DNA of 64,000 bases from positions 1 through 64,000 of the forward strand of contig NZ_QGDQ01000012.1 of NCBI RefSeq assembly GCF_003149145.1, in the 5' to 3' direction. Made by a program: the position numbers and the translations under genes. This document shows positions 41,143 to 50,129 of the stretch, piece after piece (within the stretch, counting starts at the first letter, position 1; every line of letters starts with the position of its first letter). The stretch comes from Quadrisphaera granulorum (GTDB taxonomy: Bacteria > Actinomycetota > Actinomycetes > Actinomycetales > Quadrisphaeraceae). A model generated the notes under the pieces. That model saw only the letters and a list, made by a program, of their open reading frames with translations. It was not told where the DNA came from and did no database searches.

Positions 41143-42660
41143 ATGAGCGAGGTGGGTCCCGCGGCGCGGCCGCGCGTCGTCGTGGTGGGCGGTGGCATCA
41201 GCGGGTTGGCGGCGGCGTGGGAGCTCGTGCGCGAGGGCACCGTCGACGTCGTCGTCCTGGAGGCCTCCGGCCGATTCGGCGGGCCCCTGCAGACGGGCCA
41301 GGTGGGCGGGCTGTTGGTCGACATCGGGGCGGAGTCCCTGCTGGCCCGCCGGCCGGAGGCCATCGAGCTGGCCCGGGAGGTCGGGCTCGGCGGCGACCTC
41401 GTGCAGCCGGTTACCACGCGCGCCGCCGTCGTCGTCCGGGGGGAGCGCCACCCGGTGCCGCGCGGCACCGTCATGGGCGTTCCGGCCGACCCGGCGTCCC
41501 TCGCGGGCCTGCTCACCGACGCCGAGATCGCCCGCGCTGCCGACGAGCGCCTCACGGAGCCGTTGGGGGAGGACGGCGACGTCGACGTCGCCTCCTTCGT
41601 CGCGGCCCGTCTGGGCAGCGCCGTCGTGGATGCGCTCGTGGAGCCGTTGCTGGGCGGGGTCTACGCCGGCCGCGCGGCGGGGTTGTCGATGCGGTCGGTG
41701 CTGCCGGCGCTGTGGCCCGCCGCACGCGACGGCGCCTCGCTGCTCGAGGCGGTGCGCGCCGCGGGCCGGGCCTCGCAGGCGGCGTCGTCGCCGTCGCCGT
41801 CCTCCGATCCTGTGACAGCCGGGGGAGCGGCGGGCCTGGTCGGCACCGCAGCCGGCGGGGGCGTCTTCGCAGGGGTGCGCGGCGGCGTCGGGCGGCTGCC
41901 CGGCGCGGTGGCTGCGGCGCTCGACGCGCGCGGCGTGCAGGTTCGGACGTCCGCGCGGGCCCGCCGCCTGCGGCGCTCCGGCGGCGCCTGGCAGGTCGAC
42001 GTCGAGGACCGCTGGACCGGGCTGAAACGCCCCGAGCGGTACGACGGCGTGGTGCTCGCCGTCCCGCCTCCCGCGGCCAGCGCCCTACTGGGCGACACGG
42101 CGCCCGGCGCGGCCACGGCCCTGGGCGCCGTCGACGACGCCGGGCTCGCACTCGTGACGCTGCTGCTGCCCCCCGGCACCCTCGACGCCCTCGTCGACGA
42201 CGAGGGGCAACCGCTGTCAGGGCTGCTCGTGCCGCCCGCCGAAGGGCGCCTGGTCAAGGCGATGACGGCCTCGAGCCGCAAGTGGGCCTGGGTCGCGCAG
42301 ACGGCAGGCCGCTCGGCGGGGCGCGGCACCGAGGTGCTGCGCCTGTCGGTGGGACGCCGCGGCGAGGGGGCGGTGCTCGACCGCCCCGACGCCGCACTGC
42401 TCGCCGCCGTCCTCGACGACGGCTCCGACCTCGTGGGCCACCGGCTGGAGCCGCTGGCCTCGCTCGTGACCCGCTGGCCCGCGGCGCTGCCGCAGCCCGA
42501 CGTCGGGCACGCGGCCCGGATCGCCGCCGCGCACGCCGCGGCGGACGAGCACCCGGCGCTGGCGCTCGCGGGGGCCGCCGTCGACGGGGTCGGGGTGCCG
42601 GCGTGCATCGCGGCGGCACGCCGCGCGGCCGCCTCCGTGGTGGCGGACCTCACACCCTGA
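41143..42660 (+). CDS. hemY: Coproporphyrinogen/protoporphyrinogen oxidase (HemY type)
   Basis: 505 residues. The N-terminus is a FAD-binding VVVVGGGISGLAAAWELVRE. LLVDIGAESLLARRPEAIEL, VEPLLGGVYAGRAAGLSMRS, FAGVRGGVGRLPGAVAAALD and KVMKAMTASSRKWAW-like segment (RLVKAMTASSRKWAW) match HemY. In the actinobacterial route it oxidises coproporphyrinogen III to coproporphyrin III before HemQ acts, so CgoX is the modern name. The ATG at 41143 follows hemE by 7 bases, and hemQ lies 57 bases after. Confidence 0.9.
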   Translation: MSEVGPAARPRVVVVGGGISGLAAAWELVREGTVDVVVLEASGRFGGPLQTGQVGGLLVDIGAESLLARRPEAIELAREVGLGGDLVQPVTTRAAVVVRGERHPVPRGTVMGVPADPASLAGLLTDAEIARAADERLTEPLGEDGDVDVASFVAARLGSAVVDALVEPLLGGVYAGRAAGLSMRSVLPALWPAARDGASLLEAVRAAGRASQAASSPSPSSDPVTAGGAAGLVGTAAGGGVFAGVRGGVGRLPGAVAAALDARGVQVRTSARARRLRRSGGAWQVDVEDRWTGLKRPERYDGVVLAVPPPAASALLGDTAPGAATALGAVDDAGLALVTLLLPPGTLDALVDDEGQPLSGLLVPPAEGRLVKAMTASSRKWAWVAQTAGRSAGRGTEVLRLSVGRRGEGAVLDRPDAALLAAVLDDGSDLVGHRLEPLASLVTRWPAALPQPDVGHAARIAAAHAAADEHPALALAGAAVDGVGVPACIAAARRAAASVVADLTP

Positions 42661-42717
42661 ACCGATCTGGGCCCGACCCCCGGCGGTGCGCCGCAGGGCG
42701 GGGGCGAGGATGGGGGC

Positions 42718-43512
42718 ATGACGTCGCTGCAGCATGCCCCGGCTCACGCCGGAGAGCCCGTCACCACCCCCGACGGGCGCACCGCCGCGCAGGTGGCCGA
42801 GGAGATCAACCAGACCATCCGCTACACGATGTGGTCGGTGTTCGCGCTCGACCCTTCGGCGCACACCGGCGGAGGGCTCGGCGGCGAGGCCGACCGGGTC
42901 GCGGCCACCGCCGAGATCGAGGCGCTGATGCGGTCCCTCGGCCCTGCCGGTGGCGTGGAGGGGCACGACCTGGAGGTCCGCGGCTTCTACGACCTGTCCG
43001 GCATGCGCGCCGACGCCGACCTCATGGTCTGGTGGCACGCGTCCGACGTCGAGGTGGTCCAGGAGGCCTACCGCCGGCTGCGCCGCACGGCGCTCGGGCG
43101 CCTGCTGCGGCCGGTGTGGTCGAGCGTCGGCGTGCACCGCACCGCGGAGTTCAACAAGGCGCACGTGCCGGCGTTCATGGCCGGCGAGGAGCCGCGGAAG
43201 TACCTCAACGTGTACCCGTTCGTGAGGTCCTACGAGTGGTACCTGCTGCCGGAGTCCGAACGCCGCACCATGCTGCGCGACCACGGCCTCGCCGCCCGCC
43301 CGTACCCCGACGTGCGCGCCAACACCGTCTCCGCGTTCGCCCTGGGCGACTACGAGTGGCTGCTCGCGTTCGAGGCCGACGAGCTGCACCGCATCGTCGA
43401 CCTCATGCGTGACCTGCGGAACACCGAGGCGCGCCGGCACGTCCGCGAGGAGCTGCCGTTCTTCACGGGCCGTCGCGTGGAGCTGCGCGAGCTGGTGGCA
43501 AGCCTTCCCTAG
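42718..43512 (+). CDS. hemQ: HemQ, coproheme decarboxylase
   Basis: 264 residues of the chlorite dismutase-like family: [77 protein letters not shown] (with the reactive Tyr) and [20 protein letters not shown] (with the proximal His). It oxidatively removes two propionates from coproheme to give heme b, the last step of the coproporphyrin-dependent pathway. The presence of hemE-hemY-hemQ together shows that route. GAGGAT lies six bases before the ATG. Confidence 0.95.
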   Translation: MTSLQHAPAHAGEPVTTPDGRTAAQVAEEINQTIRYTMWSVFALDPSAHTGGGLGGEADRVAATAEIEALMRSLGPAGGVEGHDLEVRGFYDLSGMRADADLMVWWHASDVEVVQEAYRRLRRTALGRLLRPVWSSVGVHRTAEFNKAHVPAFMAGEEPRKYLNVYPFVRSYEWYLLPESERRTMLRDHGLAARPYPDVRANTVSAFALGDYEWLLAFEADELHRIVDLMRDLRNTEARRHVREELPFFTGRRVELRELVASLP

Positions 43513-43523
43513 CCCGCCCATGA

Positions 43524-44003
43524 TCACGGCCGGGGGAGTCGTGTCATGGGAACGTGCGGAATCCCGTCCTCGACGTACGCCGGCCCACTGACCTCGAAAC
43601 CCCATCGGGTGTACCACCGCTCCAGGGGCGCCTGGGCGTCGAGCACGAGCGGACCGTCACCGTGCCGCGTGACGACGTCGTCCAGCAGCACCCCCGCCAA
43701 CCCGTGCCCGCGCTCGGCCGGCGAGGTCACCACGCGGCCGATGCGGCGCGCGCCGTCCGGATCGCCAGGGCGGCCCGCCAGGACGCGCAGGTACGCACCC
43801 ACCGGCGTGCCAGCCGGCCCCGCCACCCACAGATGCTCCGTGGTGGCTTCGAGGTCGCGCCCGTCGAGTTCGGGGTAGGGGCACTCCTGCTCCACCACGA
43901 ACACGTCCACCCGCAGTTTCAGCACGGCGTACGCCAGCGCCGGGTCGAGCTCGCCCCAGGTGGCGCGGTGGACGGTCGGGTGGCTCGCAGCAGCATCGCT
44001 CAC
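43524..44003 (-). CDS. ElaA-like GNAT acetyltransferase
   Basis: 159 residues: LDPALAYAVLKLRVDVFVVE, QECPYPELDGRDLEATTEHL, GARRIGRVVTSPAERGHGLA (acetyl-CoA loop) and WYTRWGFEVSGPAYVEDGIP, the diagnostic ElaA ending (VEDGIPHVPM). Members acetylate unknown small molecules. The GTG at 44003 has CAGGAT six bases upstream and is divergent from the LysE gene with a 40-base gap. Its 3' end lies next to a CCATGATCACGG motif (43518-43529) that separates it from hemQ. Confidence 0.85.
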   Translation of the reverse strand: MSDAAASHPTVHRATWGELDPALAYAVLKLRVDVFVVEQECPYPELDGRDLEATTEHLWVAGPAGTPVGAYLRVLAGRPGDPDGARRIGRVVTSPAERGHGLAGVLLDDVVTRHGDGPLVLDAQAPLERWYTRWGFEVSGPAYVEDGIPHVPMTRLPRP

Positions 44004-44043
44004 CCGCCCATCCTGCGGCAGCCGCGCCGCTAGCCTCGCGCTC

Positions 44044-44694
44044 ATGACGGTGCAGCAGGCGGTGCTGGGGTTTGCGCTGGTGGCAGGGCTGCTGACGCTG
44101 GTCCCGGGTCTCGACACGGCGCTCATCCTGAGGACCTCGCTGACCAGCCGGCGCCGGAGCGCCCTCGCCACCGCGGCCGGCATCCAGGTCGGCTGCCTCG
44201 CGTGGGGCGCGGCCGCGGCGCTCGGCGCCACGGCGGTGCTCGCCGCGTCGCAGACCGCGTACCGCGTGCTGACCCTGGCCGGTGCCGCCTACCTCGTGTG
44301 GATGGGCGTGCGCCTGCTCGTCGCGGGCTTCCGGAAGATTGATCAGGACGACGACGCGCACGCCGGCCCCCGCCCGCCCTCCGGCGTCTCCGCCAGGCGC
44401 GCCTTCACCACCGGGCTGGTGACCAACCTGCTCAACCCCAAGGTCGGCGTGTTCTACCTGGCGACCATCCCGCAGTTCTCTGCCGCGGGCGTCCCACCGC
44501 TGGCGATGGGACTGCTGCTCGCGGGCGTGCACTGCGCCATCGGGTCGGTGTGGAGCCTCGCGCTGGTGCTGGGTAGCTCGGCGCTGGGTTCCCGGCTGGC
44601 CTCGACGTCGTTCGCGCGCTGGGTCGACCGCGTGACGGGCGGGGTGCTCGTCCTCTTCGGTGTCCGCGTGGCTCTGTCCGCCCGCACCCTCTAG
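44044..44694 (+). CDS. LysE/RhtB-family exporter
   Basis: 216 residues with six hydrophobic segments. LTLVPGLDTALILRTSLTSR is the LysE signature (PGPxxxxV-like). TLAGAAYLVWMGVRLLVAGF and TTGLVTNLLNPKVGVFYLAT (the NPK motif) follow. These proteins export amino acids or similar compounds. The ATG at 44044 lies seven bases after TAGCCT. An almost 36-bp perfect palindrome directly after the stop should end transcription. Confidence 0.9.
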   Translation: MTVQQAVLGFALVAGLLTLVPGLDTALILRTSLTSRRRSALATAAGIQVGCLAWGAAAALGATAVLAASQTAYRVLTLAGAAYLVWMGVRLLVAGFRKIDQDDDAHAGPRPPSGVSARRAFTTGLVTNLLNPKVGVFYLATIPQFSAAGVPPLAMGLLLAGVHCAIGSVWSLALVLGSSALGSRLASTSFARWVDRVTGGVLVLFGVRVALSARTL

Positions 44695-44730
44695 CCACCC
44701 CCTCCGCGACGATCGTCGCGGAGGGGGTGG
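44695..44730. terminator. 36-bp perfect palindrome after the LysE gene
   Basis: The palindrome has 18-bp arms (CCACCCCCTCCGCGACGA on the left) and starts at the base after the TAG stop. It contains CGACGATCGTCG at the centre. The position and stem strength point to an intrinsic terminator. Confidence 0.8.
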
Positions 44731-44772
44731 GCTGGTCACCGGGGGTTCACCTCGACACGGCAGGGTCGCGCG

Positions 44773-46062
44773 GTGACCACCCCGGGGCTGCGCCGCGAAC
44801 TCGGCCTCCGCGATGCCGTCGTCGTGGGCCTCGGCGCCATGCTCGGCGCGGGCGTCTTCGGCGCTGTCGGCCCCGCCGCGGCCGCCGTCGGCCCGTCCTC
44901 GCCAGGCCTGCTCGCGGCTCTCGCCCTCGCCGCGCTCGTCGCGACCTGTAACGCGACCTCCACCGCGCGCCTGGCGGGTCTGCACCCCCTCGCCGGAGGC
45001 GCCTACGCCTACGGTCGCCGTGAACTGGGCGAGTGGTGGGGCTTTGCCGCGGGCTGGGCGTTCGTGGTGGGCAAGACCGCCAGCTGCGCCGCCATCGCGT
45101 TGGTGGCCGGGGCGGCCGTCTGGCCGGAGCACCCGGGCGTGCCCGCCGCCGTCGTCGTCGTGCTCTTCACGGCCCTGACCTGCGCCGGCGTGCAGCGGAC
45201 CGCCCGTGTCACCGCGGTCCTCGTAGCGGCGACGCTCGCCGTCCTCGCAGTGAGCCTTGCCGCGGCAGCCGGCGGGGGGCTGGACCTCGCCGCGCTGACC
45301 GGCGCAGGGACGACCGGGACGACGCCGCTCGGCGTGCTCCAGGCCGCTGGCCTGCTGTTCTTCGCCTTCGCGGGGTACGCGCGCATCGCCACGCTCGGTG
45401 AGGAGGTCCGCGACCCGCAGCGCACGATCGGCCGCGCCGTCGCCATCGCCCTCGTCATCGTGCTGGTCGTCTACGCGGCCGTCGTCGTCGTGGTCCTCGG
45501 GGTGCTGGGGACGACGACGACCGCCGCCAGCCCCCTCCCTCTGCGCGACGCCGTCGCCGCAGGACCCGCGCCCCAGCTCGCGGTGCTCGTCACCGTGGGC
45601 GCCGCCGTCGCAGCGCTCGGGTCGCTGCTCACGGTGATGACGGGCGTCGGCCGCACCGCCCTGGCCATGGCCCGTGACCGCGAACTGCCGAGCCCGCTCG
45701 CAGCGATCAGCCCGCGCAGCGGCGCGCCTGCGGTCGCGCAGCTGGTGGTCGGCGCCGTCGTCGTCGTCCTGGTCCTGACCACCGACCTGCGCGGCGCCAT
45801 CGCCGCCAGCTCGACCGGCGTGCTCGTGTACTACGCGGTGGCCAACCTCGCGGCGTGGGTCCGCGCCGGCCGCGACCCGCAGCGCCGCTTATGGGAGAGA
45901 CCCGTCGCCGTGCTCGGCCTGGCCGGGTGCCTGGGGCTGGTGGCGGCCCTGCCACCCGCCGCCGCGGCCACCGGGCTGGCGGTGCTGGCGGCGGGCCTGC
46001 TCGGAAGGCTGGTGCTCAGCGCTCTGCTGAACCCTGGGCGCCGGGCTCCAGGTCGAGGCTGA
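44773..46062 (+). CDS. APC-family amino acid permease
   Basis: 429 residues with about twelve hydrophobic helices. [20 protein letters not shown] carries the substrate-binding GxGxGxF-like motif of helix 1. [20 protein letters not shown] (helix 3), [20 protein letters not shown] with the conserved E-E-x-x-x-P of helix 6-7, and [20 protein letters not shown] follow. It imports an amino acid or amine, identity unknown. GTG at 44773 has CAGGGT six bases upstream. Its 3' end overlaps the converging msrB by 47 bases. Confidence 0.9.
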   Translation: MTTPGLRRELGLRDAVVVGLGAMLGAGVFGAVGPAAAAVGPSSPGLLAALALAALVATCNATSTARLAGLHPLAGGAYAYGRRELGEWWGFAAGWAFVVGKTASCAAIALVAGAAVWPEHPGVPAAVVVVLFTALTCAGVQRTARVTAVLVAATLAVLAVSLAAAAGGGLDLAALTGAGTTGTTPLGVLQAAGLLFFAFAGYARIATLGEEVRDPQRTIGRAVAIALVIVLVVYAAVVVVVLGVLGTTTTAASPLPLRDAVAAGPAPQLAVLVTVGAAVAALGSLLTVMTGVGRTALAMARDRELPSPLAAISPRSGAPAVAQLVVGAVVVVLVLTTDLRGAIAASSTGVLVYYAVANLAAWVRAGRDPQRRLWERPVAVLGLAGCLGLVAALPPAAAATGLAVLAAGLLGRLVLSALLNPGRRAPGRG

Positions 46063-46462
46063 TCGAGTTGATGCAGTACCGCTGGTCCGTGGGCGTCGGG
46101 AAGCCTTCGCCCTCGAAGACGTGGCCCAGGTGAGAGCCGCACGAGGCGCAGCGCACCTCGGTGCGGACCATGCCGAGCGAACGGTCCGTGATGAGCTCCA
46201 CCGCGTCGGACTCCGACGGGGCGTAGAACGACGGCCACCCGCAGTTCGAGTGGAACTTGGTGGTGGAGCGGAACAGCTCCGCGCTGCACGCCTTGCAGCG
46301 GTACACGCCCTTGGTCTCGGTGTCGGTGTACTCACCGACCCACGCGCGCTCCGTGCCGGCTTCGCGCAGCACGCGGTACTCGGCGGGGGAGAGCTGCTGT
46401 CGCCACTCGGTGTCGGACTTGGCCACGGGGTACTGGCGACTGGACGTGGGGTGAGCGGTCAT
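46016..46462 (-). CDS. msrB: Peptide methionine-(R)-S-oxide reductase MsrB
   Basis: 148 residues. Two zinc-binding pairs, [11 protein letters not shown] and [14 protein letters not shown], flank the fold. [13 protein letters not shown] contains the substrate Trp site, and RYCINSISL gives the catalytic Cys. It repairs methionine-R-sulfoxide using thioredoxin. The last 47 bases overlap the converging permease gene, so both stops lie inside each other's coding sequence. Confidence 0.95.
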   Translation of the reverse strand: MTAHPTSSRQYPVAKSDTEWRQQLSPAEYRVLREAGTERAWVGEYTDTETKGVYRCKACSAELFRSTTKFHSNCGWPSFYAPSESDAVELITDRSLGMVRTEVRCASCGSHLGHVFEGEGFPTPTDQRYCINSISLDLEPGAQGSAER

Positions 46463-46511
46463 GTCTCCTCCAACACGGATCGCGCGCGACGCGTTCCCTC
46501 GGTGCTCGCCG

Positions 46512-47027
46512 TCAGCCGAGCTGCCCGCCGGTGCCCGCGTACGTATGCAGCACGGGTACGCCGAGCACCTCGCGGGCGCGGCTAGCCCAGTCGCGGTGGA
46601 ACGTCTCCTCCACCGCGTGCGGCCGCGTGACCACCACCACCTCGCGCGCCCCGTACTGCTCCACCGCAGCCTCGAGGGCGGGCACCGGGTCGTCGTCGGT
46701 GACCACGCCGTCGACGTCGCGGCCCAGCGCCCGCAGCGCCGCGACCGTGGTCTCCACGACGGTCGATGCCTCCGCTCGCGCGAGCTCCGGGTCGCGGTGG
46801 CTGCCCTCCCGCAGCGCCTCGGCGGCCTCGCGCCAGTGCGCCAGGCTCAGCGCGTCGACCACCTCGGTGAGCACGGACCGCTTGGTGTCCGCCGGCACGA
46901 GCACCCGGTAGGTCAGCTGCTCGCCCTCGTGCAGCGCGAGGATCCGCTCCGCGTCGGCACCCTCGACAGGCTGCTCGGTGAGAAGGACGACGACGGGGGA
47001 CTCGATCTCTGCGTTGATCTCGGACAC
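46512..47027 (-). CDS. Universal-stress-protein-like conserved hypothetical
   Basis: 171 residues, alpha/beta with alternation like USP domains: [20 protein letters not shown] at the start and [40 protein letters not shown] at the end. The second half ([20 protein letters not shown]) reads like the USP helix-strand end, but the nucleotide-binding GxxGSxxxx loop is not seen. I cannot assign a function. It lies 10 bases downstream of ligC in the same direction, probably one transcript. Confidence 0.6.
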   Translation of the reverse strand: MSEINAEIESPVVVLLTEQPVEGADAERILALHEGEQLTYRVLVPADTKRSVLTEVVDALSLAHWREAAEALREGSHRDPELARAEASTVVETTVAALRALGRDVDGVVTDDDPVPALEAAVEQYGAREVVVVTRPHAVEETFHRDWASRAREVLGVPVLHTYAGTGGQLG

Positions 47028-47037
47028 GCCCCGGACG

Positions 47038-48102
47038 CTATCCGCCCGTCAGCACGTCCGCGAGGTCGTAGGCGGCGGGCACGTCGAGCTGGTCGAACCG
47101 GCAGGACGCTGGGTCGCGGTCGGGCCGCCAGCGCGCCAGCTGAACGGTGTGGCGGAACCTGTCGCCCTCGAGCTGGTCGTACTTCACCTCGGCCACGAGG
47201 TCGGGGTGCAGGGGGATCCAGCTGGCGTCCTTGTCCGCCGCCGCGAACCGGTTCTTCTCGCCCGTCTGCCGGCGCGGGGCGCCGTCGTCGTCGCGCAGCA
47301 CCAGTGGCTGCAGCTCCTTCTCGAGCTCCAGGCGGAGTTTGTCGGAGAACGCGCTGGCTCCGCCGACCTGGCGCAGCTGGCCGTCGTCGTCGTGGAGGCC
47401 CAGCAGCAGGGAGCCCACACCGGCGCCGGACTTGTGCACCCGGTATCCGACGACGACGACGTCCGCCGTCCGCGCGTGCTTCACCTTGAGCATGACGCGC
47501 TTGCCGGCGGAGTAGGGGGCGGCAAGTGGCTTGGCGACCACCCCGTCGAGCCCGGCACCCTCGAAGGTCTGCAGCCACTCCTGGGCCAGCGCGGGGTCGG
47601 TGGTCGTGCGGGTGAGGTGGACGGGCGCCGTGACGTTCGCCAGCGCCTGCTCCAGTGCCGTTCGGCGCTCGGAGAAAGGCCGGGCGGTGAGGTCGTCGTC
47701 GGCGATGGCCAGCAGGTCGAACGCGACGAACGACGCCGGCGTCTGCTGCGACAGCAGGGTGATCCGGCTGGCTGCAGGGTGGATGCGCTGCGCGAGGGCC
47801 TCCCAGTCGAGGCGCTCCGCGCCGGGCTCACCGCGGCGGACCACCACCTCGCCGTCCATCACGCAGCGGTCGGGCAGCTGGGCGCGCAGGTGCTCGACCA
47901 GCTCGGGGAAGTACCGGGTCAGCGGCTTGGAGCCCCGGCTGCCGAGCTCTACCTCGTCGCCGTCCTTGAAGACGATGCAGCGGAACCCGTCCCACTTCGG
48001 GTCAACTCTGACGTCACCGCGTTCCAGCAGCTCAACGACCTTCTCCATGGTGGTGGCCTTGGCCAGCATGGGGGAGACCGGTGGCATGACGGGCAGCTTC
48101 AC
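47038..48102 (-). CDS. ligC: ATP-dependent DNA ligase, LigC type
   Basis: 354 residues. Motif I with the adenylated Lys36 is DPKWDGFR; motif III is VAFDLLAIADDDL, motif IV GLDGVVAKPL, and motif V VMLKVKHARTADVVV. The OB-fold half includes SLLLGLHDDDGQLRQVGGAS and DLVAEVKYDQLEGDRFRHTV. LigC enzymes are accessory ligases that seal nicks in repair. The GTG at 48102 starts MKLPVMPPVSPMLAKA. A truncated relative lies at 49364-49507 and shares 41 identical bases around the start. Confidence 0.9.
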   Translation of the reverse strand: MKLPVMPPVSPMLAKATTMEKVVELLERGDVRVDPKWDGFRCIVFKDGDEVELGSRGSKPLTRYFPELVEHLRAQLPDRCVMDGEVVVRRGEPGAERLDWEALAQRIHPAASRITLLSQQTPASFVAFDLLAIADDDLTARPFSERRTALEQALANVTAPVHLTRTTTDPALAQEWLQTFEGAGLDGVVAKPLAAPYSAGKRVMLKVKHARTADVVVVGYRVHKSGAGVGSLLLGLHDDDGQLRQVGGASAFSDKLRLELEKELQPLVLRDDDGAPRRQTGEKNRFAAADKDASWIPLHPDLVAEVKYDQLEGDRFRHTVQLARWRPDRDPASCRFDQLDVPAAYDLADVLTGG

Positions 48103-48275
48103 GGCCTCATCGTGGGGGAGTGCAGGACGCTCTGCCAGGCCTGCGGTCCCGGCGTGCCCGCACGGGGGCAAGGACAGTCAGGCGACCGCGTGGTCACCGA
48201 GGCCCGTGCGGCGGACCGCGAGCAGCCCGTCTTACCGGCTCAGAAAGTCCAGGTCGTCACCGCCGTGCCGCCGCG

Positions 48276-48563
48276 ATGGCGCTGTTGTCGCCGGAGACGG
48301 GTGGCGACCCACTGCTGGTGGTCGCGACCGGCCCGTTCGTGGGTGAGGGGTTCGACTGCCCGCCCCTGGACACCCTGTTCCTGGCGGCACCGGTCGCGTT
48401 CCGAGGACGCGTGGTGCAGTACGTGGGTCGCGTCCTGCGGCCAGCGCCGGGCAAGGAGACCGTGGAGGTCCACGACTACCACGACGTGCACACCGGGGTG
48501 CTCGCGTCGTCGCTGGTCAAGCGCTCACGCGGCTACCGGGAGCTGGGCTTCGCCCTCCCCTGA
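48276..48563 (+). pseudogene. C-terminal remnant of a DEAD/DEAH-type helicase
   Basis: Reading from about 48276 gives DPLLVVATGPFVGEGFDCPP, LDTLFLAAPVAFRGRVVQYV, GRVLRPAPGKETVEVHDYHD and a natural C-terminus RSRGYRELGFALP. VQYVGRVLRP is helicase motif VI, and VGEGFDCPPLD is motif V. Only the last ~95 residues of a protein of several hundred are present; the ATPase half is gone. The frame upstream of 48276 is not family sequence. This is the remaining tail after a deletion between ligC and the VapBC pair. Confidence 0.7.
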
Positions 48564-48579
48564 GGGTTCGGCTGACGGG

Positions 48580-48984
48580 TCAGTGAGGCTCTGCGGTCGC
48601 AAGGCCCGTCTCTGCAGCCGCATCGAGGAGCCGCTGGTCGTAGGCCGCGACGAGGTCGACGTCGAGCAGCACCGCTGTCGCGAGGTGCAGCGCGTCCAGG
48701 GTCCGCAGGAGGGCCGGCCCCGTGCGGCGCGCGAGAGCAACCACCTCGTCGCTGAGCGGGCTGAGGTGCACCCCCGCCAGTGCGGCCGACGTCGTGGCGC
48801 CGCCGGGGTCAGGGATGCCGAGGCGCGCCAATGCGCGCGAGACCTCGACCGTGGACAGCGCCGAGGTGCACAGGAGCGAACCCCGCTCGACCTCGTCGGA
48901 GAGCCGGTCTTCCAGATGCTCCGACTCGGCCTCGTCGACCACCCGCTTCAGCAGGGCGCTGGAGTCGAGGTAGAGGCGGGTCAC
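48580..48984 (-). CDS. vapC: VapC-type PIN-domain toxin (second locus)
   Basis: 134 residues: LYLDSSALLKRVVDEAESEH with the first Asp, TSALSTVEVSRALARLG with the conserved Glu, and LRTLDALHLATAVLLDVDLV with the third and fourth acidic positions. It has the size and spacing of an active PIN ribonuclease. The GTG at 48984 overlaps the antitoxin stop as GTGA. The pair sits between a helicase remnant and a ligC fragment, likely an insertion hot spot. Confidence 0.85.
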   Translation of the reverse strand: MTRLYLDSSALLKRVVDEAESEHLEDRLSDEVERGSLLCTSALSTVEVSRALARLGIPDPGGATTSAALAGVHLSPLSDEVVALARRTGPALLRTLDALHLATAVLLDVDLVAAYDQRLLDAAAETGLATAEPH

Positions 48985-49265
48985 AGCCTCTCGTCTCGGT
49001 CGAGGGCGTCAGACGAGCGTCCGCCGTTGGGAGCCGTATAGCGCTGGACAGGTCGGCGGTAGGCGACACGGGCGGGGTGGAGCCGACCGCGGGAGATCAG
49101 CTGATGCGACTCGGAGGCGGCGGAGGGTGCACCCTCCACGTCGTGGCGCTCGAGCAGGGCGTCGACGGCGGCGCGGAGGAGCTCCTGCTGCGACCTGCCC
49201 GTGATGGCAGCTCGCTCACGGAGCGCTTCTTCTGCCTCGGGTGCCAGACGGAGGTTGATGGCCAT
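48981..49265 (-). CDS. vapB: VapB-type antitoxin (second locus)
   Basis: 94 residues starting MAINLRLAPEAEEALRERAA, then ITGRSQQELLRAAVDALLER, a ribbon-helix-helix of the Arc/FitA-like kind. The C-terminal half is basic and presumably wraps the toxin. The ATG at 49265 starts at the DNA-binding strand; the longer frame upstream is not needed. Three GGTAYC elements in the region 49272-49303 (GGTACC, GGTATC in antisense, GGTACC) may be its operator. Confidence 0.8.
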   Translation of the reverse strand: MAINLRLAPEAEEALRERAAITGRSQQELLRAAVDALLERHDVEGAPSAASESHQLISRGRLHPARVAYRRPVQRYTAPNGGRSSDALDRDERL

Positions 49266-49271
49266 GTCGCG

Positions 49272-49303
49272 ACGGTACCGCTGAGATACCGAGAGTGGTA
49301 CCG
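49272..49303 (-). promoter_or_regulatory. Repeated GGTACC/GGTATC elements upstream of the second vapBC
   Basis: On the minus strand GGTACC-ACTCTC-GGTATC-TCAGC-GGTACC precedes vapB by about eight bases. The regular spacing of these palindromic hexamers suggests an autoregulatory operator. Confidence 0.4.
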
Positions 49304-49363
49304 CTTCGCCGGGCGAGATGGAGGTCGATGGCAGCACCACGTCGCCTGGCCTGGTGGTCTCTC

Positions 49364-49507
49364 TTAGCGCAAGAGCGCAGAGAGGTCCCACTTCGGTTCA
49401 TAGAGGAGCCCGCCGGTCACCGCGTCAGGTTGGGGGACGGTGGTCACGTCTTTGTACACGGCCTTGGCGAGCATCGGCGCGACGGGCGGCATGACGGGCA
49501 GCTTCAC
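49364..49507 (-). pseudogene. 5' fragment of a ligC-like DNA ligase gene
   Basis: From a GTG at 49507 the minus strand reads MKLPVMPPVAPMLAKA, a variable stretch, then LLYEPKWD, ligase motif I, and it breaks off into five unrelated residues and a TAA. The intact LigC has MKLPVMPPVSPMLAKA and DPKWDGFR in the same places, but the middle differs, so this is a paralogue truncated right at the active-site Lys. The 41 bases 49488-49528 are identical to 48083-48123. The upstream tetR gene ends inside this shared block. Confidence 0.75.
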
Positions 49508-49511
49508 GGCC

Positions 49512-50102
49512 TCATCGTGGGGGAGTGCGGTGGTCGCTGCCGACGTCTGGAGTCTCGTAGGCGCGCAGCGCGGCGATGAGGCCGTCCACGCCCACCTGCC
49601 GGGCGGTCTCGGTGCCGGTGGGGTCGGTGTCGGGGTCGAGCGAGTCGAGGGCGAGGCCGAGCATCAGGGCGTTCAGCGCGCGCACTCCTGCTTCGGCGCG
49701 CTGAGCGGGGATGCCGTCCGCCTCCATCGCCGCGACAAGGGCGTCGAAGGCGTGATCGACGGGGGACTCTGACGACTCGGGCAACGGCGTCATGGCGAAC
49801 GACACGATCGCCCCGGGGTAGGTCGCGAAGACCCGGCCCATGGATACGGCCAGCAACCGAAGGAGGGCTTCCCACTCGCTCGGGAGGGACGCGTCCGTCA
49901 TCTCCGATGCGGTGGCCGCACGCATGGCGTTGACGAGATCGGCACGGTCGGTCACGTGGTCGTAGAGCGAGGAGATGTGCACCCCGATCCGTCGGGAGAC
50001 AGCACCCAGAGTGGGCTCCTCGTTCGCGCGGGCGAGATCCAGGCCCGTCGCGACGATGAGCTCTCGCGAGAGCCTTGGTCGATCTTCACGCAGTCGGCGC
50101 AT
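49512..50102 (-). CDS. TetR-family transcriptional regulator
   Basis: 196 residues. The DNA-binding domain has LSRELIVATGLDLARANEEP, LGAVSRRIGVHISSLYDHVT (helix-turn-helix) and DRADLVNAMRAATASEMTDA. The C-terminal ligand domain resembles the TetR_C type (FATYPGAIVSFAMTPLPESS, AGVRALNALMLGLALDSLDP). The last codons and stop derive from the 41-bp block shared with ligC. It is divergent from a Tat-exported amidohydrolase across 119 bases with repeated CCCAAGGGTAT elements, so it likely represses that gene and itself. Confidence 0.9.
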   Translation of the reverse strand: MRRLREDRPRLSRELIVATGLDLARANEEPTLGAVSRRIGVHISSLYDHVTDRADLVNAMRAATASEMTDASLPSEWEALLRLLAVSMGRVFATYPGAIVSFAMTPLPESSESPVDHAFDALVAAMEADGIPAQRAEAGVRALNALMLGLALDSLDPDTDPTGTETARQVGVDGLIAALRAYETPDVGSDHRTPPR

Positions 50103-50129
50103 GATCCACGATCTTCTCCCTCAATATCG

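Noticed and set aside
39375-41555. Very long minus-strand frame of 726 residues across hemE
   Set aside because: Only the 200 residues before the hemE gene match DUF3000; the rest is antisense to hemE, a common effect of high GC.
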